Positions 9,741 to 20,737 of a stretch of 64,000 bases of DNA are shown piece by piece; position 1 is the stretch's first letter, and each line of letters begins with the position of its first letter. Source of the DNA: Limnanthes douglasii subsp. nivea (Eukaryota > Streptophyta > Magnoliopsida > Brassicales > Limnanthaceae); NCBI GenBank assembly GCA_036936605.1, contig JAUPFV010000003.1, positions 76,802,273-76,866,272 on the forward strand, read 5' to 3'. The notes under the pieces are model-generated. The model saw only the letters and a program-made list of their open reading frames with translations, was not told where the DNA came from and searched no databases. A program made the position numbers and the translations under genes.

Positions 9741-11800
9741 AGGAAATCTCCAATCTTGGGGTTGTTTTATATGTATATTCAAACTTTCTTCTTCCTTATC
9801 TGGATTGATTTGAATGGATGGGCATTCTTGTACATGTATCCAAGGGTAGGACTCAGAGTAGGCTATGGTTGCCAAGGAGTCTGCTAGCGTATTTTCCGTT
9901 CGGGGTATGTGCTCATAAGTGACGCTCTTAAAATTCAGTGCCACTTCTGTGAGGATTAACAAATATTTAATCAGCTGCTCTCTTTTGGCTTCGGATTGAC
10001 CATGTGCATGATGGATAAGAAGCTGAGAGTTGCTCATTAACCTGACCCTTTTGGCTCCACAGATGAGAGCTAACTTCAAACCAGCTATAGCAGCTTCTAT
10101 TCAGACTCATTATTGGAAGCCCTGAAGTCAAAACATATAGCCTGGTACATCCTGTCACCGTACGGAGAAGTTAAACATATCCAAGCACCACAACCCATGG
10201 TACTTGATCCACCATCAGTTCGGATAACCCATATTTTTTTATCTTTTACATCGGTTGCTTGCTTAGTATCCATGTCTGAATGGGATTCAACTAAGAAATC
10301 AGCCACAGTTTGGGCTTTGACTGCTGTTCGAGGGGGAAAATCAATATCTTAGTCTCCCAGCTCTACTGACCACTTGGTCATTCTACTTGAAATGTCTGCC
10401 TTTTGAAGAACGTTTCAAGGGAAAAGAAGTTCGGATAATGATAGAATGAGTCTGAAAATAGGGCCTCATTTTCCTCGCAGCAATTACGAGGGCTAGTGCT
10501 AATTTTTCAAGCTTCAAATATTATTTTTCTGCATCTATCAAGATTTTGCTGATATAGTACACCGGACGAGGGTAATTATCCACCTCTCTTACCAACACTG
10601 CACTTATAGCACAATCAGACACTGCTAAGTACACATAGAGGGTCTCTCCATCAACAGGTTTAAACAAAGTCTTGGGAGAAGACAAGTGCTTCTTAATCTC
10701 ATCGAAGGGCTCATCACACCGTGGAGACCATTTAAAGTCTTTTACACCTTTCAAAGTTTGAAAAAATGGGGCGCACCTGTCCGAAGACCTTGAAATAAAA
10801 CGGTTTAGTGCAGCCAGTCTCCCGGTCAATCATTGTACTTCTTTAATATTCCGAGGAGGCTCCATTTGTAGTAAAGCATTATGTTGGTCTATATCATGCT
10901 CTATCCCTTTCTCACTTATCACATACCCCAATAATTTCCTGGACTACACTCCAAAGACACACTTTTCAGGGTTCAATTTTAAATTTACTTTCACCAAGTT
11001 GGCAAAAGTTTCCTGGAGATCTGCCAAGTGTAGTTCTTCGTCCACACTTTTTACCACCATGTCATCGATGTAAACTTCCATGTTTTTTCCAATCTGATCA
11101 GGAAAAGCCTTGTTCACCAACCTGTGATAAGTAGCCCCAGCATTTTTTAACCCAAACGGCATCACCTTGTAACAATGGAGGCCCATATCAGTAACAAATG
11201 TAGTATGTTCTTGATCCTTCGGATCTACTTGAATCTGATTATACCCGGAGAAGGCATCCATAAAGGACAACAACTTGTTTCCAGATGTGGAGTCCACCAA
11301 CTAATCAATTCGGGGGACCGGATATAAATCTTTTGGGCAAGCTCTGTTGAGATCTGTGAAATCGATGCACATACGCTACTTACCATTTTTCTTATTTACC
11401 AACACCGGATTAGCTGTCCATAAAGGGTATTGAGATTCCTTTATATGCCCCATTTTAGTAAGCCGGTCAACCTCTTGAACTATGACATCAGCCTTTTCCT
11501 TAGAAAAGGCTCTCCTCTTTTATACAACAAGTGTTATGTCCCTTCAGATGGATAATTGGTGTGATATAATGTCTGCTGGTACCCCGGTTACATCAGTATT
11601 GCACCAAGCAAAGACATGATGATGGTCTTTCAAGAAATCTAACATTTTACCCTTTAATTCCGATGTCATCTTTGATCGTATCTTGACACTTTTACCTTCA
11701 GCCAGAGAGTGAGTTTCAACTTCTTCAATTGATATTAAAACACCTGTGGTCTCTCTGGGGTCATCAATTTCACCCTCTCCCCCAGAGGTCCCCCAAACTG
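9741..11800 (-). pseudogene. reverse transcriptase and double RNase H of element B
   Basis: RT is recognisable from 11800 down: KRRAFSKEKADVIVQEVDRL, WRMC-type IDFTDLNRACPKDLYPVPRID, then 11300-10944 with DAFSGYNQIQV, MPFGLKNAGATY and the catalytic YIDDM. RNase H follows (10829-10521, DCAISAVLV) and then a second RNase H (10306-9732) with TDGGSS, NNESE and a terminal ADSLATIAY. Two RNase H domains in tandem are a mark of the Tat lineage. Several stops and at least one frameshift, near 11780, prevent translation. Confidence 0.85.
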
Positions 11801-12290
11801 CTATTCCTCATTGATCCGGACTGCCGCCAAGGTCCGAGGGGCCAGTGCTGTGGCATAACACTCTCTTGCTACCTTTTGGCTGCTTCGAACAACTCCCACC
11901 TGTCCTTGCACATCATACTTCAAACATTGGTGGATTGTTGAAGCCACAACATGCATCATGGAGAGCCAAGATCTCCCCAGAATGGCATTATAATAAGTGG
12001 GACAATCCACCATAATAAAAAGTATTCTAACCATCTTTATAAAAGGGCCTTTGCCCAACAAAACCTCTTCTTCGAACTCCGATCACGTCTGCTGAGCTTC
12101 CAGTGAAACCCACAATTGACCTGTTCGAACGTTGAATTACTGTTGGATTCTTTATTTTTTTGTAGGAAGTTAAAAAGAGAATATTAGCTAAACTTCCGGT
12201 GTCCACCAAAATTCGTCTTATGTCATTGCCCCTAATGGATGCTCCTGTGACAACAACATCTTCATGAGGACCAGCAATATCCCTCTAGTC
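11801..12290 (-). pseudogene. protease of element B, ending at a conserved TAG
   Basis: An aspartic protease with the active site DTGS (in MVDTGSLANILF, from 12209) and the later VDCPTYYNAILGRSWL segment. A frameshift near 12070 separates the two halves. The second half (12061-11801) stays open through the conserved HQCLKY and RSSQKVARECYA segments and ends at TAG 11803-11801. In C and D a TAG-CAG occurs at exactly this position, so this stop is probably original and not a decay product. Confidence 0.85.
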
Positions 12291-12294
12291 ATCC

Positions 12295-14180
12295 TCATCG
12301 AAAACAATAAAGGGAAATGGAATTTGTGATTGATAGGAAGTTATGCCTCATCGAAGAAGCAGTTGGTGCAGTCATGGTGTCTCCCCCGAATATTGTAAGT
12401 GACTCAAAAAAGCTAATAAGTTCGGACACCGTCCTACAATGCTCTGTGATAACACCCACTTTATTCCGGGTTGGATCAGGATCTAAATATTCTGACTCTA
12501 CATCAAACCTTTCGATTATTACCATAGCCCCATCCGGAGCCGATGTGCCTGCATTATTTGGACCAGCCCGATGAGCATTATAAGGCCTATTTCCACTTTT
12601 TCTTTTAACATACGCTCCCAACTTTCCTCTTTCAATCAAATTCTGCACTTCTTGTTTCAACACAATACAATCCTCAGTGTTATGGCCAATATCATGGCGA
12701 TACTGGCAAAAACAATTATTACGGCTCTCCTTAGGAGATTGCAATGCAGCCAGCCTTCTATAGTGTACTTCGTCTTTTGTTTTGCTATAAATGGTGGCTA
12801 CGTTTTCTTTCAACTCAGCAAACCACTCCGGTTGAACCCAAGGCCCCCGCTTATTTCTAGATTGCTGGCTCTGGGCTGGTGCAGCTGGATTAGACTGATC
12901 TTTAGCTCTGTTATGACCCTGTTCGGCTTCCTTGGCCTTGTTCCCGGACTGGTTCTAGTTTTGATTTGGTGCAGCTGGAGCAGACCTCACCTGTCTGTGC
13001 ACCCTGGTTTTCTTTGTTTCATCCACATTAATCTGTTTACCAACCTGATTCAGTAGACCTCCCCATGTCATGGCCTTCTTCCTGGTTACTGAATCATCCA
13101 AGTTTCCAGGGTTCAATCCCTGCCTCAGAGAAGCTATTGCTACTTGTTCAAAGCAATCATCCAATCCATTCTTGGTAATTACAAAACGACTTATGTATTC
13201 TTTTAAGGATTCGTTTGGTTCTTGGGCACAATGGATAATTGTGTCTCCATTGTTCTTTACTTCCTTACTTCCAACAAACTGCCTCCGAAAAGCCACCCAA
13301 AAAGTGTCAAAATTTCTGATGCAGCCCTGTGGCAAACTATTGTACCACTTCAGGGCACTCCCCGTAAAATATTGGGAGAATGCTCTACAAAGTAATTTGT
13401 CGTCATCATCAAAATTCATCATAATTTTTTTGAATTGTTCCAAGTGGTTATCCGTGTCTTTACTGCCACCATATTTTTCCATTTTTGTACTGTCAAACCT
13501 CTTAGGAAGGTTTCCGGACAGTATCTTGGAGGACAATGAAGATTGTCTCCAATTCCGGCCACGACTGAATACAGTATCTTCATTAGGAGTTGCAAAGATA
13601 CATGGCTCATCATGGAAGGCAAAAGGATCCATTAACAAGCGGTCTACGTGTCTCCGACCTTGACTATGACTGTGAGACGATCCTTTACCTAGATGCCTCT
13701 TCAACCTTCCATGCCTATCCCTTTTTCTTGAGTACTTTTTGACTAACTTTTGTTTCTTTTTAAAACGTCCTTCATCGCTGCTGGATGACAAGGACTCTTT
13801 AACTCCATCTTCATTTGAGGAGCTACTAGAAGACTCTGAATCTGAATCTGAGCTCTCCACCGGTTTAGACCAGTGAGACTTTTTTGAGCTAGAATGAGTC
13901 GTTTTTGCACTCATATTGGTCTTTGATGGCTCATGCTCTCTTGGATTGTCAGTATGATGAGCTGCTGACGCTTTAGACTTCTCTTTTGTGCCCATTTCTG
14001 CCCTCTTGGCAGCCCTCAAAGCTTCTATTTCAACCTTCAACCTATCTCACTCATCAATCGTATATTCATCATCCCCCCCCACTTCTGCCAAATTTGGTGG
14101 CACTTCTTGCACGTCCGGATTCATCCGAACTGGTTTTTCTTGATGGTTTTGAATGCTAGATTCAGGCACCTTCTTCTCCC
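12295..14180 (-). pseudogene. gag of element B
   Basis: From a start region near 14180 the N-terminal part runs into a stop at about 14041. It is then open for 361 codons (14040-12955). A Ser/Asp/Lys-rich linker comes first, then the capsid region: LPKRFDSTKMEKYGG, HLEQFKKIMMNFDDDD, ALKWYNSLPQG and FRRQFVGSKE. A further piece (12813-12295) holds the zinc-knuckle variant CQYRHDIGHNTEDC, the FDVESEYLDPDPTRN segment and FFESLTIFGGDTM, all shared with D and C. One stop lies between the pieces at about 12955. Gag would form the cytoplasmic particle that packages element RNA. Confidence 0.85.
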
Positions 14181-14193
14181 ACTGTGGTCGCCA
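14176..14193 (-). other. primer-binding site of element B
   Basis: The minus strand reads TGGCGACCACAGTGGGAG three bases inside the 5' LTR. Element E has TGGCGATTACAGTGGGAG at the same place. Confidence 0.8.
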
Positions 14194-14196
14194 ATT

Positions 14197-14572
14197 TGGT
14201 GTGGATTATTTTCAACTGAGGGTAATTTTGTCTAAAGTTTTGTGATGTTTCAAGGGTATTTAATGCTTAAGTAGTTTGTAGTGAGAGATATGAGCTGCCT
14301 CGTTGTATTTAATGTTCATTACCCTCATTAATGAAAGTGGTTGGGTATTTATACCCTTAATTATGGGCCACATGGGCTTTTGGGTCATACTTATGAATAC
14401 GGGTCGAGTTCAATGACCCATTGGCTTTTAAGCAGGTATGTATTTAGCTTAGTCATGAAGTGATTTAGTTTTTAATACATTAGTCCTGTTCGGATGGTTC
14501 AGTGGGTGGTTTTTATCTGAATTGCCCCTGTCCGGTTCCCACAGTGAGTGGTTAGAAAATCCAGACTCATCA
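14197..14572 (-). repeat. 5' LTR of element B
   Basis: 376 bases, TGGTGTGG to GACTCATCA, partner of 4765-5139. It is followed on the plus strand by the second copy of the CGCCA target duplication. Confidence 0.92.
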
Positions 14573-14577
14573 CGCCA

Positions 14578-15008
14578 CAGGGTCACGGATCACGCCTAAA
14601 AGGTTAGACAATAAGGGTCATACTGTGCCACACTTAGACAAGATCTAATAAATATGACAAATGGGTTGATTGGCCACGCCCGCTGGGGCTATGTTAACGG
14701 GCCATACTGTGCTCAATACCGTACTCAGGTATTAATAAACGCGAACTACTCCAAGCCCACTGGGTTACGCAAATGGTCGAATCGGTCGCTCCGCAAACTT
14801 AACTATGGTCACTTTATTAACCATAAGTTACGCAATGAGCCCCAATGTGATCAATCTTGTAGAAAAAGTTCCTTATCCAAACAAATTAAAAGTATAAACA
14901 CGCGCCAAACAATCAATACAAATCACCAACAACATACACGTTAAGTTACACAAACAGGTTAAATTTTGTCACGCCAAAATATTAATGTCTTTACAAATTC
15001 CTACTATG
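14578..15008. other. post-pol noncoding region of element A
   Basis: No gene is seen. The stretch continues A's 3' untranslated region after the B insertion. It contains imperfectly repeated words such as GGGTCATACTGTGC / GGGCCATACTGTGC and GTTACGCAA, perhaps the remains of the short tandem repeats common in the 3' region of Tat elements. Confidence 0.5.
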
Positions 15009-17452
15009 CTATACATCGGCAGGATTTGCCGCCGCATTGGCAGGATTTGCCACCGTATCGGCCACGCCCCCCTTTCCTATGTCCACCGCTACGAGCAATT
15101 TTTGATAAGGACCGAAATCCATGTATGGATTCAGGGCCTTCAGCTCAGCCATCAGTTTTACTTTATCCTTATGAACCTTTCCTAACGTCACTTGCATTAC
15201 CGGGCGCTCCCTGGCTTCTAAGTCGGCCGCAGCTTTTTTCTTCAGTCCAGTCACTCCGCCTTGCCTTTCTTCTTGTTCCCTCCTAGTTCAACCAACTGAA
15301 TTTTCATATCAACTAACTCCATTGTGAGGTCAGCCACTTTGGAGGCTTCCTCTTCCACCTTGGTCGGCTGACGCATATTTTTCTCCATCAGCTGGGAGTT
15401 CTGCGCGAGGAGGGCCTCATTTTTCTTCAGCAGTTCATTATTCTGCGAAGTTAACAGCACAGTGTTCGTCATCGTGTCTAGGCATTGTTTGCTCCCATCA
15501 TCTCTCTCCGCACATAGCTTGCCCAGTTGGCGTAATAGATCCTCGTTCACCTTTTGCGCTTTCTCTGTCCGTTGTTTAGCCATCCGATACGCATTTTTTA
15601 ATCGAGCTTATTCGATAGTCAGCCCTCGCACATGGGTTCCAGTTTCCATCTCTCCATCGCCCGGACGTCCACTCAGGACATACACCGATACGCCAGAGCA
15701 TGTGAATTATATTGCATTTGCACAACATACGTCATTCAAGCACTTTTTCACCACATACATATCACAACCACCTGAATAAATCACAATTTAAAACCACAAC
15801 ACTTACCTCTAGGGTCAACTCCAACTGACGCTGCAACATTTTTCTTATTGGAAGCATGTCATAAAACGATAAATCGGAGCCATGCCGGACCTGATCAATG
15901 ATCATTTGGGAAGCCGCAAGCATCCTCAGCTTCACTGACGGATCTGGCATCGTTTCGGAGTGCTGAGGGAGTTGCTGAACCCCATCCCTGGCCTCTCCTA
16001 ACCTCTCCGATGGCAAGGCCTCAGGCTCCACGATATTTACTAATGATGCCCTTGATCCAAGGCCATGCACGAAGTTCTTCATCATTTGTGCCACGTGGGG
16101 TGGTGCCCTTTTTCCCTTCGCCCCACCATCTGCCTCTGGGGACTTATCATCAATCACCACCACCTCTGGAGCCTTCCCAGAGGATATCTCCTTCTCCTCT
16201 AATCGTACGTCACCAGCATCCTTCACATGCCCTCCAACTTATCCATCCACCTCGTCATCATCGACCAGCGTTAACTTTATATGTGAAAAGGGGGCAAAAT
16301 TAATTATCCCTTTCTCATTCCTTTTTAACGGACTGACTGCCTCCTCTGAGTCCTCGTCCCGCGACCTCGCCTTCTTACCACTCCCTTTCACCTCTTCATC
16401 AACAATGGCCAGTTGGCCCACTTTACTCGGCATCTTCACATCTTCCCCTTTTTGCGCCCCTTCGAGTGTAAATGATGACATGCTCGCCTACCTCGCCTTT
16501 CGTCCTACCTGGACTATTAAACCGAGCCCAGAAAAATCCCCCTTCTCGCACCTCTACTCTAGTAGCGATCGGAGCCTCTCCAACGTGGCCTCCTCTTCAT
16601 TGCCAGCCATTATTACCCTCCCATCTTCTGCCACCACAACTTCTGGAATACGCCACAGACCGGCTTTCAAAAATTTCACCACAGAAAACACTTTATCGGC
16701 TCGCCTTCCCAAGCATCGTGCGCCGCAGCGGACAATTTTGCCAAAAGATTCACCGACCCTTTTGGACGACCTTCCTTGCCCCACTCTTGGTATTTCCCTT
16801 CACTTGCATCAACACGTCATAGGTTACAATCAACTTTTATAAATCAGTTTACACACTCAACCATATAGAAATCCTTACACTTAGACTTTCTACGTCTTTC
16901 GAACTAGAGATTCATCGGAGCACTTTCATGCTCCCAGTTACCAGACACATATATAAACCTATGCTTCCAAGTCTTATCCGAATTGGGCAGGTCCATTGTA
17001 TGTCTTGCTCAATTTAACTACACATAGAAAAATGGTGACCGCGCTAATTTGGCCACCTCTATCCCCGCTAACACATCGGCCAGACATAGAGGTATTTTAA
17101 AGTATTGCGAGCTAAAGACGATGCTCAAAAATGTCCTCCACCCATTCGTTGTTAGCTAGGTGGGACAAATCCCAATGAAACTAAAGAAGTCCCTAATCAG
17201 TGGTGGCAGAGGGAGCCGCAGGCCCCAATCAAACAATGTTGTAAATAAGCAGGTCTCCCCCTCACCTGTTGTATAAGGTTGGTCCCCCGCGCGAGGTGAC
17301 CTAATGGTCGCATCGTCGGGAAACCCATACATACTCCTAAACTCCATCAGGGATCCCTGAGTCAGGTACCCATACTTCAGAGTAATTTTGGCGAAATACT
17401 TCTCTAATACGTCCATCTCCTTATACTTCTTCACTGATTTCTTTGGCACCAT
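15009..17452 (-). pseudogene. antisense gene (aORF) of element A, degenerate
   Basis: It lies opposite to A's gag-pol, downstream of pol. Reading down from 17452, the first piece (17452-17156) has the domain core LFDWGLRLPLPPLIRDFFSF, aligning with B, C and D. After a broken stretch, 16784-16554 and 16481-15762 encode acidic and lysine-rich linkers in which one stop (16239) splits a single frame. The last pieces (15583-15251 and 15254-15009) are coiled coil (QNNELLKKNEALLAQNSQL). A strong donor GTAAGT at 15806-15801 suggests a second intron. The order domain, charged linker, coiled coil matches the other elements. Many stops make it non-functional. Confidence 0.65.
15680..15806 (-). other. 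possible second intron in A's antisense gene
   Basis: On the minus strand the coding frame ending in LELTLE meets a consensus donor GTAAGT at 15806. Coding resumes near 15660 (METGTHVRG). The acceptor is uncertain; a CCTGAG at about 15680 is one choice. No equivalent intron is evident in C or D. Confidence 0.35.
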
Positions 17453-17894
17453 GAATAAACCGACTGCAATTACCCATCAGTAGTTATAAGATTATGGTTT
17501 CACCACATGATAGGTGGTCTTACTCTCAATAAACCCAGTATTTGGTACAACAAATCATGCATTCTCAGAATTCTAAAAGCCCTAACACTACTTGAATCTC
17601 CCTTTCCTTAGACTATCTACCCAAACAACGAGTAAAAAACCCACAAGAAAATACATAACTTTTTTAATACTCTACTCTCCGATGATATCTCTGGTGTCCT
17701 CTCCGAAGAGTGTGTCAAACTGCTGATTAAATCACGGCGACAACTGGGGTTCTTCTCTCTAACTCTCTTTCAAGAAATGTTCGCCAATAGTATTTTCACA
17801 TAATAAAGACTTATATTTTTGAAAAAAACTTTAAATACTTACCCAAATGGTTCACTTACTCAACCGTCATCACAATGATGACACCTGTCGAAAC
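17453..17894 (-). promoter_or_regulatory. upstream region of A's antisense gene with mutated G-box
   Basis: No gene is seen. At 17877-17889 the minus strand reads GACAGGTGTCATC, one base away from the GACACGTGTCATC in the same region of element E. The region is cut by insertion C. Beyond it, at 28346-28355, GACACGTCAC gives another ACGT core. Confidence 0.4.
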
Positions 17895-18189
17895 TGATAA
17901 GGAAATATATTCATAAGGGACTTAAATGTAATTAATAAGGACTTGAATGATAAGTTCTATTAATATAGAGTAAGATTAAGCCTTATAAGAAGAATAGGGA
18001 CTGAACTGTAAATATCTCTTTTATGTAACCGACTTTGTAACTAACTTACTAGGCCTATTTAAAGAGGCCGAGGAGTATGATTACGCCTATGAAATTTTTA
18101 GAGGAGAAAGACAATATTCACATCTGAAAATCTCTGTTGATTCTACGTAGATATTCACAATCTTCTCTTGTTACTTTCTATTCTCACCA
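17895..18189 (+). repeat. 5' LTR of element C
   Basis: 295 bases. Differs from 27955-28249 by three transitions and one transversion. Confidence 0.95.
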
Positions 18190-18192
18190 AAT

Positions 18193-18210
18193 TGGCGCTA
18201 GAAAGAGGGG
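18193..18210 (+). other. primer-binding site of element C
   Basis: TGGCGCTAGAAAGAGGGG, three bases inside the 5' LTR. It shares only TGGCG with the sites of B, E and F. Confidence 0.75.
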
Positions 18211-18298
18211 AGAAGATACCTTGATCGATAGATCAAAAATCGAGTCTCGAATTTGTTCGTTTTCTGAAGTATTTTGTTTACATTTTTGTTGATCGGAG

Positions 18299-20180
18299 AT
18301 GAATTCAGAGGAAGGAGATAATCCACAGGTTCGAAAAGCTTTGGAGACGTTGAAATCTGATCTGCAAGATAAAGAAGCAGGTAAGTCAATTCCGATTCAA
18401 TCAAACCAATTTGATTTTGAAGGTAAAATGAATGAATTGATAAGAAAAGTGGCGGAACTTGATGAATATGCTAAAAAGAAACAAGATAATAATGGCGTTA
18501 GACTTATATCTAAAATAGCAAGAGGTGATCGGGATGATCAGTCGGATCCATCGAATGATGACGGCGACGTTCGAAATGTTCAGCGTAAAATGCATTTTGA
18601 GCGTAAAAATGAGCATAGTGGAATGAGAAAACGAGAGAAGTTGCAAAAGCGACAGTATGTAGATTCTAGTGAAGAAGAGGATTTTGAAAATTCGGAGTTA
18701 GATGAAACGTCAAAATATGAGCATTTTTGAAGTCATTCAAAAGGAGAAGGATATGAATTTCGGCCAGCTAAAATGTACAAGGAAGGAAGGCAAAAGAAGG
18801 AAAGACGAGTGTATTCTCCTCGGAAAGTGTATTCGCCTCGGAAATTTGAAGGGGAACCAAGTTTGTATGCTACTGTGGGAATGAGGAATGAAGACCAGTA
18901 TGTTCAAGGAGTAGATTGGAGGGATTCGCCGTTGATTAGTGCGATCAGATCTGTACCACTTCCGAGGCGGTTCGACATTTCTAAAATTGACAAGTTTGAT
19001 GGAACTCAAGATCCAGATGATCATATAGAACAATTCAAGAACTATATGACTAATTTCGAGGATGATGATAAATTGGTTTGCAGGGCCTTCTCTCAGACAT
19101 TCAAAGGAACTGCATTAAAATGGTATTACAAGATTCCTAAGGAGTCTATTGCAAATTTTAGAGACTTTTACACAACTTTTCGAAGACAGTTTGTGGGAAG
19201 CAAAGAAATGAGAGCTAATGGAGATACAATAATACAATGTAAGCAAGCTGTGGGAGAAAAGTTGAAGGATTATACTAAGAGATTTGTGTCAACAAAAGCA
19301 GGATTAGATGATTGTGAGGAATTGGTGGCTATGGCAGCGTTTCGACAAGGATTGTTGCCAGGAGATTTAGCTGATGAAACAACAAGGCCTAGGGCATTAA
19401 CGTTTGGAGCTCTCATGGCTCAGGTTGAAGATCAGATCAAAGTCGAAGAGTGTACTCGAGTTCGAGGAGGAAATATTGGTGTTCAGAAAGGGAATAGTCA
19501 GGTGGAAAATAATCAGATGAACGCTTCGAATAATAGCTCGTCAAGGGTGAGGGATAATCAAAATGTTTCTTACCGAGGAGGTTCGAGTTCATATCAAGGG
19601 GGTTCTAATCATCACAATTTTAGTAATCAATACCAGTTCAAACCAAGATCGAATGTATGGGTGAAACCAGAATATTATGCGGATTTGACTGAAAGTGTGG
19701 CATCGATATATGAGAAAAGCAAGGGAATAGTAAATTTCAGAAAGCCGGCAGCGATTAATAGGCCAAGAGAGGAACGCAATAACAAGTTCTGTAGGTATCA
19801 TGATGATATTGGACATGATACAAATGATTGTATTGCTTTGAAGAAGGAGATGCAGATTTTGATAGAGAATGGAAAATTGTTGGAGTATGTAAAAAAGAAC
19901 GCTAAAGCTGTAACTCAAAAGGTTGGTAATCCTAATTCTAAGCAGGAAACTGCACTGATGATTTTAGATGTTGCAGATGATGAATTTGATGTAGCTTCGG
20001 AATATGTCGACCTAGACCCTAGTCGATTGTTGTTGATGTCAGTTGATGAGCCGATGTGTAAGGGACGAGTTCGAGATCTGTGTACGTTCTTTGAGTCATT
20101 GGCAATATTTGGGGGAGACTCAATGACTAATAATACCAATAATTCGAGGAAAAGACATATAGTGAATTTAACGCATCAAA
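18299..20180 (+). pseudogene. gag of element C
   Basis: The ATG at 18299 follows the primer site by about 90 bases and begins a charged N-terminal region. The capsid region follows: PLPRRFDISKIDKFDG, HIEQFKNYMTNFEDDD, ALKWYYKIP and FRRQFVGSKEM, ending with the MAAFRQGLLPGDLAD segment. A Gln/Asn/Ser-rich linker leads to the zinc-knuckle variant CRYHDDIGHDTNDC (one Cys-His cluster) and to DVASEYVDLDPSR and FFESLAIFGGDSM. One TGA at 18728-18730 interrupts the frame without shifting it. Everything else is open, and coding runs directly into protease. Confidence 0.9.
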
Positions 20181-20734
20181 TTGAAGGAGGAGCATCAGCA
20201 CATCTATGCAATAAGAATGTCCCATTTATAATTTTCGATGGGGATGATTTAAGAGGAGTTACTGGACCACATGAAGATGCAGTGGTTATTGGAGCAGAAG
20301 TGTGTGGGGTAGAAATTCGACGAGTATTGATTGATACTGGAAGTTCTGCTAATGTGCTGTTCCAATCAACATATGATAGATTGAGTGCTCCACCTTGGAT
20401 AGAAAGGTCAGAAAGAACTATAATTGGCTTTACTGGTGCAACAGCGAATGTAGTGGGAGAGTTTGAAGGTGAAATTTCTCTGGGAAAAGGGCCTTTTAAA
20501 AAGAAAGTACAAGTACTTTTTATGGTGGTAGATTGTCTGTCGAGCTACAATGCTATTTGTGGAAGGTCATAGCTGGCAAAAATGTACGCTATATTTTCTA
20601 CAGTTCATCAATGTTTGAAATATGTAGTCGGGGATCGAATTGGTGTAGTTCGAAGTGATCAAAAAGTAGCTAGAGAGTGTTACGCTGCTGCATTTAGACT
20701 ACGTGATAAAAGTACCGATGATCCAATGGAGAAA
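20181..20734 (+). pseudogene. protease of element C
   Basis: An aspartic protease that would mature the polyprotein. The active-site DTGS lies at 20332-20343 in IDTGSSANVLFQSTY. The IIGFTGATANVVGEFEG and VVDCLSSYNAICGRS segments follow. A TAG at 20570-20572 falls where B keeps Trp, consistent with a G-to-A change. The HQCLKYVV and RSDQKVARECYAA segments then lead to the conserved TAG at 20735. Confidence 0.88.
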
Positions 20735-20737
20735 TAG
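20735..20737 (+). other. conserved in-frame TAG (then CAG) between protease and RT
   Basis: The context AAA TAG CAG GTT lies in the same register as protease and RT. B (11803-11801, GAA TAG CAG TTT) and D (35313-35311, CAA TAG CAG TTT) have TAG-CAG at the homologous codon. This may be a readthrough signal, UAG-CAR resembling known plant-virus readthrough contexts. Function inferred. Confidence 0.6.

Larger units (their letters stand above)
4765..14572 (-). mobile_element. Tat-type Ty3/gypsy element B, inserted in A
   Basis: It is complete from LTR to LTR and flanked by an exact 5-bp target duplication, CGCCA, at 4760-4764 and 14573-14577. Both ends are TG...CA. On the minus strand the order is 5' LTR (14197-14572), primer site, gag, protease, RT, RNase H, integrase, hairpin, antisense gene, polypurine tract and 3' LTR (4765-5139). 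The LTRs differ by about 22 substitutions and one indel in 375 bases by eye (about 6%), the oldest of the three insertions into A. All coding parts carry stops or frameshifts. Confidence 0.92.

Noticed and set aside
12571..13663. Long plus-strand ORFs opposite gag of B (161 and 197 codons) and similar ones opposite D and the copia pol
   Set aside because: They are mirror frames of well-supported gag or pol coding sequence, without any recognisable domain.
15462..16842. Plus-strand ORFs of 97-145 codons in element A
   Set aside because: They are mirror frames of the antisense gene, which has the expected domain order on the minus strand.
20570..20572. TAG after GRS in C as a second recoding site
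   Set aside because: B keeps Trp at this codon and D has TGA, so these are independent G-to-A changes and not a conserved signal.
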